Positions 15,629 through 22,343 of a stretch of 25,685 nt of DNA are shown one piece after another. The notes beneath the pieces are model-generated. The model ran no database searches, had not been told where the DNA came from, and saw only the letters and a program-made list of their open reading frames with translations. The stretch is from the NCBI GenBank assembly GCA_002319915.1, contig DCFQ01000094.1:1-25685 (forward strand), written 5' to 3'. The translations under genes were made by a program, and so were the position numbers. The first letter of the stretch is position 1. The number at the start of each line of letters is the position of its first letter. Origin of the DNA: Bacteroidales bacterium UBA1800 (GTDB lineage Bacteria; Bacteroidota; Bacteroidia; Bacteroidales; VadinHA17).

Positions 15629-16888
15629 TCAGTTTTGCTGTATATCGAGCTGCCCGAGTATCCATTCCCGCCTCTCCTTGAGCATCTGCCGTTTCTCAGC
15701 GGCATTTGAAACAAAGAGACTGTGGCTGGTCTCATTTTCATCATACCGTGACAGGGCAACAATGGAATCGTTTGAATAGAACGGCTCGATTTGCAGGATA
15801 GTGTTGTCAAACACTCTGTCGATCACAGAAGGATCAATCTTCTCCATCACCTTCCGGAGGATCATAAGGTATTCCTGGTAAAGATAATCGTCCCTGGCAA
15901 CCTTATAGTCGAGATCATCCTCGATTGAGTAGAGGAGCTTTGATCCAACATCCGCAACGACATCATCCATACTGTGATATTCCCTGGTTCCAAAGACCGA
16001 CCCTGTTGCCCACCAGTTTCCAATCTCATGTGGCACGTCGGAAAAAATATCGTCATAATCCCAGGGGAACACCCCAAAGATCTCCTTATTATCCCTGATC
16101 TTTGAATAGAAGAAGATCTCATCGGTATAATCGCCGTTTTTGACAAAGAGGTCTATGCTCAGCTTCGTAAAATACTGATCGAGGTCCATATAATTTACAA
16201 GGGAGTCGTACAACTGCTTCCCGGAGTATCCCGGAAGCAGTGAATAGATTTTCCTGAACCGTCCGAAATAGTAATCTTCGGGCCTGGTGCCGGATGGACT
16301 GGCCGAATAGGCTTTTATCACATGGTCATATCCGCGGCGGATAACGAAAGGAGAGTTTTCCTGTTCAATGAAGTATGTTGACGGATCCTCTATGAAATGA
16401 TATAATCCCTGGGTATGATTGTTGAGCCTGACTTCAGTGAAAAAGTCGCAAACTGGCCACAGACCGACCTCCCGGAACAGGCCTGCCGCGGTGGAGTTTT
16501 CAATGTAGGTGTAATCATATACCAGCGCTAAGAGCTTGAACTTTTCAAGTTTTCTTTCATTCTTACCGTTCGGGTCATATAAGCGGATCTTCTCATCCAT
16601 ATTGACACCGAATCCCTTCCTCTCAAAATTAAGCGTATTTCCGCCTCTTATCTGGAATTTATCGAGTGTGTATGTTTTGCCTGCAAAGTTCAGCACGGGA
16701 AGAGGGTCAGAGATCTCATAACGTTCACCGCGGCTTGAATTGATATATTGGCGCTGGGATTCGGTGACAGTGAAGTTGAAAACTTCCTTCCCGGGATCGG
16801 TAATATAGGCATATTCCTTCTTGCAGCCGGCCAGGAAAAGAAGAGGCAGCAACAGAATGAGAACAGAAGCAGAGACTCCTCTTTTCAT
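15629..16888 (-). CDS. CotH-family kinase-like lipoprotein
   Basis: The 419-residue product has a lipobox (LFLAGC, Cys22). Motifs of the CotH fold are RLNNHTQGLYHFIED at 154-168 (the GLYxLxE-like block), FVKNGDYTDEIFFY at 248-261 (catalytic-loop-like Asp253) and FGVFPWDYDDIFSD at 271-284, the metal-binding Asp segment. CotH proteins are atypical secreted protein kinases. This one should sit on the periplasmic or outer face of a membrane. It heads a two-gene operon with the beta-helix lipoprotein. It resembles the protein at 1-1862 only in the kinase core; it has no LTD or T9SS domain. Confidence 0.88.
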   Translation of the reverse strand: MKRGVSASVLILLLPLLFLAGCKKEYAYITDPGKEVFNFTVTESQRQYINSSRGERYEISDPLPVLNFAGKTYTLDKFQIRGGNTLNFERKGFGVNMDEKIRLYDPNGKNERKLEKFKLLALVYDYTYIENSTAAGLFREVGLWPVCDFFTEVRLNNHTQGLYHFIEDPSTYFIEQENSPFVIRRGYDHVIKAYSASPSGTRPEDYYFGRFRKIYSLLPGYSGKQLYDSLVNYMDLDQYFTKLSIDLFVKNGDYTDEIFFYSKIRDNKEIFGVFPWDYDDIFSDVPHEIGNWWATGSVFGTREYHSMDDVVADVGSKLLYSIEDDLDYKVARDDYLYQEYLMILRKVMEKIDPSVIDRVFDNTILQIEPFYSNDSIVALSRYDENETSHSLFVSNAAEKRQMLKERREWILGQLDIQQN

Positions 16889-16924
16889 CTGATAAATAAT
16901 ACGGGTATTGACTTTTTCTTCCCG

Positions 16925-16932
16925 TAAAGATA
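16925..16932 (-). promoter_or_regulatory. Putative -7 box TATCTTTA of the CotH-like lipoprotein operon
   Basis: Read on the minus strand, the octamer lies about 36 bases before the ATG at 16886-16888 and is followed by CGGG. Confidence 0.3.
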
Positions 16933-16967
16933 ATCAGATGCAGGATTAAGTAATAAAGAGTTTGAAA

Positions 16968-17085
16968 GTTTTGCAGGTTTTGCAGGTCATGCACGTTTGG
17001 ATTGCCGGCAGGCACTTTCAGTCTTTTAATACTTACATGACTGCAAGACCGGCAAGACCAGCAAGACCTTCAAGACCTGCAAAAC
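16968..17085. repeat. Long inverted repeat built of 9-bp units
   Basis: The left arm 16968-16992 and the right arm 17061-17085 are reverse complements at 22 of 25 positions (GTTTTGCAGGT shared at the ends). The right side continues inward as 9-bp tandem units GCAAGACCN from 17043. It lies between the end of the SRPBCC-PhnB gene and the promoter of the CotH-like gene. It belongs to the same repeat type as the copies at 13616 and 13814. No T-tract adjoins either arm. Confidence 0.65.
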
Positions 17086-17088
17086 AAT

Positions 17089-18009
17089 TTATGCATTTTT
17101 CAGCCTGTCGATGATCAGCTTCTTCATCGGCATCAGTTCATGCATGACCCTTTCTGCCTTTGCCGGGTTGCTCAGCAGCTTCGGAAGGATTGATGGGGCG
17201 ATCTGCCATGAAACACCGTATTTGTCCTTCAGCCAGCCGCACTGGCCTTCTTCTCCGCCTTCACAGAGCCTTAACCAGTAGTAATCAATCTCTTCCTGGG
17301 TCTCGCACAGCACCTGGAATGAAATTGCCTCACTGTATTTGAATTCCGGCCCCCCGTTAAGGGCTGTGAATGGCTGCCCGTTGATCTGGAAATCGATTGT
17401 AAGGAGAGTTCCTTCCTTCATATGATGGATGTCGTATCCTTCCCTGGAATAGTAAGTCTTGTTCAGGATCTTCGAATTTCTGAAGACCGATACATAGAAG
17501 TTGACAGCTTCTTCCGCATTATGATCGAACCAGAGACAAGGGGTGATCACATGGCTAATCCGCGGCGGTTTGCTGAATGCGGACCTGACTTCGGCGTAAC
17601 GCTTGAAATTATCCAGGATGGCCTGCCAGCCGTCGTGTTGCACCTCAACAGGATTTTCCTTTTCGGGCTCGAAGGTCTCGACGATCCTTGACTTACCGTT
17701 ATTCCTGTAGAACATTACTGTCGCCTTTCTTCCGTCGTCGAGCGTGTAGGAGATCTCCTCAAGGGGAACCACTTTATCATAAACACCTGAGAAATCGAAA
17801 CCCTGGCTGCCGTCTATGGCTTCCATCCTGATCCTGAATCTTCCCCCGACCCTCAGATCGTTCACGGCCTTCGGGGAATGCCAGTCCTCCCGGGCGGTGT
17901 TCCACATGATAATATCCACAGGAGTGTTCCATAGCTTCCAGACCAGCTCCAATGGTGCATCAATCCTCGTCTGTACCGTCACAATTTGCTGTTCCTTAAT
18001 AGTTTTCAT
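17089..18009 (-). CDS. SRPBCC (AHSA1-like) domain fused to PhnB-type VOC domain
   Basis: The 306-residue protein is a clean two-domain fusion. Residues 8-142 are an AHSA1/START-like SRPBCC ligand-binding domain (TRIDAPLELVWKLWNTP, RVGGRFRIRM, FSGVYDKVVP, ETFEPE, HDGWQAILDNFKRY). Residues 150-306 are a PhnB-like VOC domain (ITPCLWFDHNAEEAVNFYV, LTIDFQINGQPF, LNGGPEF, DKYGVSWQIAP) including the usual C-terminal tail (AERVMHELMPMKKLIID). Both domains usually occur separately, the VOC half resembling the 142-aa protein at 2202-2630. It is cytosolic; the ligand is unknown. It is the only gene in its unit, divergent from the ABM lipoprotein gene. Confidence 0.9.
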   Translation of the reverse strand: MKTIKEQQIVTVQTRIDAPLELVWKLWNTPVDIIMWNTAREDWHSPKAVNDLRVGGRFRIRMEAIDGSQGFDFSGVYDKVVPLEEISYTLDDGRKATVMFYRNNGKSRIVETFEPEKENPVEVQHDGWQAILDNFKRYAEVRSAFSKPPRISHVITPCLWFDHNAEEAVNFYVSVFRNSKILNKTYYSREGYDIHHMKEGTLLTIDFQINGQPFTALNGGPEFKYSEAISFQVLCETQEEIDYYWLRLCEGGEEGQCGWLKDKYGVSWQIAPSILPKLLSNPAKAERVMHELMPMKKLIIDRLKNA

Positions 18010-18163
18010 GGTTGATAATTTTATAGTTTATATAGACTTTTGCATTAAAAGGAGTAAAGGAAAACAATAAAAAAGGGCTATTTGTTCGTCGGCCTTAGGG
18101 TCTGAGAAACCAGATTGCGGTAGCAGGAAATGTACGGCTGCCGGGGAACTCTCAAAAAAATAT

Positions 18164-18171
18164 TACATTTA
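18164..18171 (+). promoter_or_regulatory. Putative -7 box TACATTTA of the ABM lipoprotein gene
   Basis: The box lies 23 bases before the ATG at 18195, followed by CATG. It is one of the closer fits to the Bacteroidota pattern in this window. Confidence 0.35.
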
Positions 18172-18194
18172 CATGAACCTTAAAAAACCTCAAA

Positions 18195-18605
18195 ATGAAA
18201 ACAAAGATCCTGCTCATTCCGGTCATAATTATTGCATTGGCAACAGCGTGCAAACCCAGGACAACGGTTGTCCAGGAACCAGCCCAGGCTTCGGTGCAGC
18301 CGGCTGACCTGCCTAAAATGATCCTTGCTAAAGTATTCATCAAGCCGGGCAGCGAGGCTGATTTCATTACGGCTGCCCAGGTGATGATCACCAACTCGAA
18401 CAAGGAAGAAGGGTGCACATCCTATACCCTTTACCAGGATCCCTATGAGAAGACAGATTTTATCTTTGTTGAAAGGTATAAGAACCAGGCTGCAATCGAC
18501 GCCCATTTCGCGACTCCTTATTTCAAGGAATTCGGCACAACTATCGGGAACATGACCAGTAAGCCGACCGAAATCAAGATCATTGATATAGCCGGGGAAA
18601 AATAG
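18195..18605 (+). CDS. Lipoprotein with antibiotic biosynthesis monooxygenase (ABM, YgiN-like) domain
   Basis: The 136-residue product starts with a lipoprotein signal (MKTKILLIPVIIIALATAC, lipid Cys at 19). A short Pro/Gln/Ala-rich linker is followed by an ABM ferredoxin-like domain at about 42-130: MILAKVFIKPGSEADFITAA, EGCTSYTLYQDPYEKTDFIF, ERYKNQAAIDAHFATPYFKEF (conserved Glu, His and F positions of the family). ABM proteins oxidise or rearrange quinols and aromatic substrates without cofactors; many are cytosolic, so membrane anchoring by lipid is unusual. No enzyme partner adjoins it. Confidence 0.88.
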   Translation: MKTKILLIPVIIIALATACKPRTTVVQEPAQASVQPADLPKMILAKVFIKPGSEADFITAAQVMITNSNKEEGCTSYTLYQDPYEKTDFIFVERYKNQAAIDAHFATPYFKEFGTTIGNMTSKPTEIKIIDIAGEK

Positions 18606-18705
18606 GCTGCCCGGGGGAGGAGACCCGGGGCCCAACGGCATCCCGGCTGCTCTTGAGAGATCATAATCGACCGCTTCCTGACAATTAAAAGTCCGGTGTA
18701 TTGAT

Positions 18706-18713
18706 TAACTTTA
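18706..18713 (+). promoter_or_regulatory. Putative -7 box TAACTTTA of the AlbA_2 gene
   Basis: The box lies 32 bases before the GTG at 18746. If it is the promoter, the TTG at 18701 lies upstream of the transcript, which supports the GTG start. Confidence 0.3.
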
Positions 18714-18745
18714 CACCCCGAAGTCTGAATAATAATTGTTTAAAG

Positions 18746-19402
18746 GTGGAAAGCTATCTGAGAAAACTGATTTCGGAGGGAGAGAATCAGCGGCTTGACT
18801 TTAAATACTGTATTTCCGACAGCAGGAAGATTGCGAGGACCCTTTCGGCATTTGCCAACAGCGATGGCGGAAGGCTGCTGATAGGGGTGAGGGATAAGGG
18901 CAGCATTGCCGGCATCAGGTCTGATGAAGAGATCTACATGGTTGAGACTGCCGCGCATATTTTTTGCCGGCCCGAGATACCGTTCACTATAAAACAGCAT
19001 ATCGCCGGCGGCAAAACGGTGCTGGAGGTCGAAGTCCCCAAGGGCGACAGGAGGCCTTACCAGGCCAGGGATGAAGACGGCAGGTGGCACACCTTCTTCA
19101 GGCATGGAGATCAGAACCTCATGGCAAACAGGGTATTGCTCCAGGTCTGGAAAAAAGAGGCCAAAAAATCCGGTGTCCTTGTGAAATTCGGAAGTTCAGA
19201 GAATGCCCTGATGGAATACCTCTCGAAGAACGGCTCGATCACACTCTCGAAATTCCGGAAGATTGCCCGCGTTTCTTCCTACAGGGCAGAAGCGATCCTC
19301 GCTAACCTCATCCTGTTCAGGGTACTTATCATGAATGCTTCTGAAAAGGGATTCAGCTACCAGGTCAATCCTGATGAATCGTTCAGGGATCAGGTAAAAT
19401 AG
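18746..19402 (+). CDS. AlbA_2 / Schlafen-type putative DNA-binding protein with C-terminal winged helix
   Basis: The GTG at 18746 gives 218 residues beginning with the typical YLRKLISEGENQRLDFK stretch. A longer TTG frame (18701) was judged less likely. The AlbA_2/Schlafen fold (about 1-135) shows LDFK at 17-20, the IARTLSAFANSDGGRLLIGV block at 29-48 and RHGDQN near 121-126. The C-terminal part (about 150-218) looks like a winged helix (LSKNGSITLSKFRKIA). These proteins are usually regulators or nucleic-acid-binding proteins and are common in Bacteroidota. Its last 13 bases overlap the convergent cysteine-desulfurase-like gene. Confidence 0.85.
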   Translation: MESYLRKLISEGENQRLDFKYCISDSRKIARTLSAFANSDGGRLLIGVRDKGSIAGIRSDEEIYMVETAAHIFCRPEIPFTIKQHIAGGKTVLEVEVPKGDRRPYQARDEDGRWHTFFRHGDQNLMANRVLLQVWKKEAKKSGVLVKFGSSENALMEYLSKNGSITLSKFRKIARVSSYRAEAILANLILFRVLIMNASEKGFSYQVNPDESFRDQVK

Positions 19403-21303
19403 ACCCTCCGGACCGCGCTTTCGGTAAAATCCTTCATAAGCTTCTTCATGTCAGATGCCGGGACAGATTTCACATCCTGATCATCTGGATTTCTGCCTGA
19501 TCCGGAGAACCTTTGGAGAATGAGTGTCAGCCTGTCGATATCTTCCGTGGTGTTGCCCAGACCCATGCTGATCCTTGCCAGGCCGGGAAAAACGACCCCG
19601 GGCATGATGTGTGCAATGATCCACTGGAACTTTTCGAGCGAGGGCGGCACCCTGAGCAGGTGTTTGACCAGGAGGTGCGCGCAATGGCACCCGTTGCGTA
19701 TGCCGATTCCCCCCTGTCCTGCAAGCTCCCTTGCGACTACATATGGCATCCTTCCTTTCACAAAGAAGGGAATAACGGGCCCCTTCCGGTGAATCCTGGG
19801 AGAACCCGGATCCTTCACCCCGTAGATCCTCACCCCCGGAATGCCCGACATACGAACCAATGCTTTACGTGTCAGGGACTCCTCTTCCTCACTTATGCAA
19901 TCGAACCCCACGCGTTGAAGAAGCAGAAGGGCCTTGCCCAAAGCAGCAATGCCGGAACTGTTTTCTTCACCTGATGAACTGATCATCCGGAGCTCATCCC
20001 CTGAAATCTTCATCAGACCTTTCCTCATGACCAGCACTCCGGCACCAAACGGAGCATATGCTTTATGGGCGCAGAAAGAGAGACAATCGATCCCTGTGGC
20101 TTTCATGCCGACTTTCCTGTGTGCCACCAGCTGCGCGGCATCGACCAGCAGGTTTGCTCCATACTCATGAACTATAGTGCTTATTTCTTCAAGATCGTTG
20201 AATGTTCCGAGTACATTTGATGCACCGCTGACGGCAACGAGCCTTACACGCCTCGGGCCATGCTTCCCGTCCCTGTTATGATCTGAAAGTACCCTTTCAA
20301 GTTCGCCGGTGTTGATAAATCCATCGTCGTCAACCGGTAACCTTATTATGGAACTGTTCGCGACACTTCGCCAGGGAAGGTCATTGGAATTATGTTCAAG
20401 GAGGGTGTTCACTGTGACGGACTCTTCCTGTTCCGGTGATTCCCTGCCCATGATACCAGCTGCGAGGTTAATGCCTTCAGTGGTATTTGATGTAAATACC
20501 AGGTCATATTCATCAGGAGGGGCGCCGAGAAGTTCGGCACACACCGCCCTGACCCTGCTTACAATTTCAGTGCGGGCCGGCGGGGGCAGCCGAAGAGCTT
20601 TCCGGTAGGCTTCCCATGCCGGCAAAAGGGCCGGGGTGCTGGCGGCATTGTCGAGGTTCACATAGCTGACCGGCCCTGTAATTGCCGGGACAGTCACGTT
20701 ACGGCCTATCATGGTTTCCCTGAGCTTCTTCAGCAGTTCATGGCCTTTGAGATCCGGCCATTCATCTGCGCCGAGGATCTCTTCCGCAGTCATGCTTCCC
20801 ACTGTTCCTCCCCGGAAGACGTTTTTTCCGTATTTTTTCATCAGGAGCAGCGCCTTGGCGAAGGCGATCACATTTATGACCGCCGGGGTACCTGCCTCGA
20901 ACCTGTCAGGAGCTTCGGCCCAGATCACCCAGCCGGGCGACACAAGCTTGGTGTTCCCTCCTCCCGATTGAAACGGGATACCCTTTGGCAATGCCTTTTT
21001 TTCCGCAACAAGTGCTCTTATGCCAAGCGGCAGTCCGATCTCCTCGCTCGACAGGCTGGTGCAGGCATTCCCTTTCAGGAGCGACCTGATTGTCTTTTCC
21101 CTCAATGGCGTACAGAAAATTACCACATGCCTCCGTTTATCGAGCCCGCTGTGATCGAGCACTATCTCCCTCGCTTTTTCAAAGAGGCGTGTGGTAACCA
21201 TAGAGAAGTGTCCGCTCCCCCTGTGTACATTTGAATAGGTTTCGAGCGCGGCATGCACACCCATTTCGAGTTCGGCAAATGCTTGCTGGTAATTGCTTTC
21301 CAT
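19390..21303 (-). CDS. Class V aminotransferase, cysteine-desulfurase (SufS)-like, with N-terminal partial duplicate
   Basis: The 637-residue protein is much longer than SufS-type enzymes (about 400). Residues about 212-600 form a complete fold: VNLDNAASTP, SNTTEGINLAAG, LLEHNSND (H304), VSGASNVLGT, LLVDAAQ (D388), the Schiff-base lysine K414 in FCAHKAYAPFGAG, and GIRNGCHCAH, where C541 aligns with the catalytic Cys of SufS in R.GHHCA. Residues 1-165 resemble the first and last parts of the same fold (SNVHRGSGHFS, GGGNTKLVSPGW, DRFEAGTPAVINVIAFAKAL) with the PLP-binding middle absent. It may transfer sulfur from cysteine or act on a related amino acid. The start ATG at 21301-21303 is supported by this N-terminal similarity. 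Confidence 0.88.
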   Translation of the reverse strand: MESNYQQAFAELEMGVHAALETYSNVHRGSGHFSMVTTRLFEKAREIVLDHSGLDKRRHVVIFCTPLREKTIRSLLKGNACTSLSSEEIGLPLGIRALVAEKKALPKGIPFQSGGGNTKLVSPGWVIWAEAPDRFEAGTPAVINVIAFAKALLLMKKYGKNVFRGGTVGSMTAEEILGADEWPDLKGHELLKKLRETMIGRNVTVPAITGPVSYVNLDNAASTPALLPAWEAYRKALRLPPPARTEIVSRVRAVCAELLGAPPDEYDLVFTSNTTEGINLAAGIMGRESPEQEESVTVNTLLEHNSNDLPWRSVANSSIIRLPVDDDGFINTGELERVLSDHNRDGKHGPRRVRLVAVSGASNVLGTFNDLEEISTIVHEYGANLLVDAAQLVAHRKVGMKATGIDCLSFCAHKAYAPFGAGVLVMRKGLMKISGDELRMISSSGEENSSGIAALGKALLLLQRVGFDCISEEEESLTRKALVRMSGIPGVRIYGVKDPGSPRIHRKGPVIPFFVKGRMPYVVARELAGQGGIGIRNGCHCAHLLVKHLLRVPPSLEKFQWIIAHIMPGVVFPGLARISMGLGNTTEDIDRLTLILQRFSGSGRNPDDQDVKSVPASDMKKLMKDFTESAVRRVYFT

Positions 21304-21348
21304 AGGTCCTCTAAAAAGATTGTAATATACCTTTATTAATCAGGAACC

Positions 21349-21356
21349 TAAAGGTA
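21349..21356 (-). promoter_or_regulatory. Putative -7 box TACCTTTA of the cysteine-desulfurase-like gene
   Basis: Read on the minus strand, the octamer lies 45 bases before the ATG at 21301-21303. The 120-base spacer otherwise holds no clear structure. Confidence 0.25.
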
Positions 21357-21423
21357 GGCAAAATTGCCGGAAACGACAGGATTAATCGATTGGCATAGAT
21401 AAGGCTACAGCTTCCTTCCTGCC

Positions 21424-22260
21424 TCACTCCGGGTTCCTTGGTTTCCACAACGGGTGTTCGAACGACAGGTATGCGAAAATACCGGCTTCCCCGTTCATGG
21501 CATCAAAACCTACCGGGACCGAAAGCCCCGGAACGATCTGCAGTCCTGATTTGAAGTTAATGGCAAACCTGAATCCGGGATTGATGATGATCGAATTAGA
21601 GATCATGGGCGCGGTCCCGTCATGTTTAACAAATGAAGTACTGCCTACGGTTTCGAGCATGAAGTTGAAGTTGGCGCTTAAGAACTGGATTATGCTGAAT
21701 CCGTAATTCAGAATTGTTTGGTTGGAGCGGGTGCCGTCAGGACTTTTTGCACCGGGAGTGAAAGTCAGGCCGAGGTTGTAATGGGTGACAAACTTTGTTG
21801 ACAATAACCAGCTGACCGGCAGACTCACCTGGTATCCCAACACACCTTCGCCAAGCCCTTTCCTGTAATTGCCTGAAGGGATGATAAGCGAGAATCTCGG
21901 GGAAAATGCGATCCGCTCTTTATAAACAGCCTGGTACCTGTAATTCACCAGGATATCTCCCAGCCCTGATGCATCGGTCCTCATCAACGGGATTGTTGCC
22001 GAAACCTGGTGTTTGAGGCCTGCTGCCGGCCATTCATCCGTAAATGTGTAAGCCCACGTATTGTTATTCATCAGCTGGAAGCCCGAGATGTGCTGGATCA
22101 CCCCCGGGTCCTGGTTGTAAGCTTCCTCGATAAGGAAGGAGTTGTCCTCGATCCGCGGAAAATCAAATCTACCGCGGGATTGTCCCTGTACCAGGGATAA
22201 GGAAAGTACCGCAAATGAGGCACACATTCCAAGGGACTTTATGCAGGAAGCAGGCAGCAT
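21424..22260 (-). CDS. Outer-membrane beta-barrel protein, phenol MetA-pathway-like
   Basis: The ATG at 22258-22260 gives 278 residues; the track of the frame one codon earlier starts with GTG and was not chosen. A signal peptide ends near VQGQ (24-27). The rest alternates short beta strands with Gly/Ser/Asn turns (HQVSATIPLM, GLGDILVNYRYQA, FSPRFSLIIPSG, YNLGLTFTPGA, INPGFRFAINFKSG, GLSVPVGF), as in the MetA-pathway-of-phenol-degradation family of small barrels. It is an outer-membrane protein of unknown cargo. It is transcribed divergently from the tricorn gene and lies 120 bases from the desulfurase start. Confidence 0.8.
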   Translation of the reverse strand: MLPASCIKSLGMCASFAVLSLSLVQGQSRGRFDFPRIEDNSFLIEEAYNQDPGVIQHISGFQLMNNNTWAYTFTDEWPAAGLKHQVSATIPLMRTDASGLGDILVNYRYQAVYKERIAFSPRFSLIIPSGNYRKGLGEGVLGYQVSLPVSWLLSTKFVTHYNLGLTFTPGAKSPDGTRSNQTILNYGFSIIQFLSANFNFMLETVGSTSFVKHDGTAPMISNSIIINPGFRFAINFKSGLQIVPGLSVPVGFDAMNGEAGIFAYLSFEHPLWKPRNPE

Positions 22261-22343
22261 CACCCTAAATTTAGCACCTTTTTCGAAAATAAGTATGGAT
22301 CCAATTGAGTAATATTACATCAGATATAATCAAAAGCCATATA

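Noticed and set aside
18606..18630. CCCGGG-rich inverted repeat after the ABM gene
   Set aside because: Short stem of self-complementary CCCGGG units and no T-tract, so it was not called a terminator.
22264..22281. TAAATTTA in the divergent spacer between the barrel and tricorn genes
   Set aside because: It reads the same on both strands and lies 3 bases from the barrel start and about 70 bases from the tricorn start, a poor distance for either promoter.
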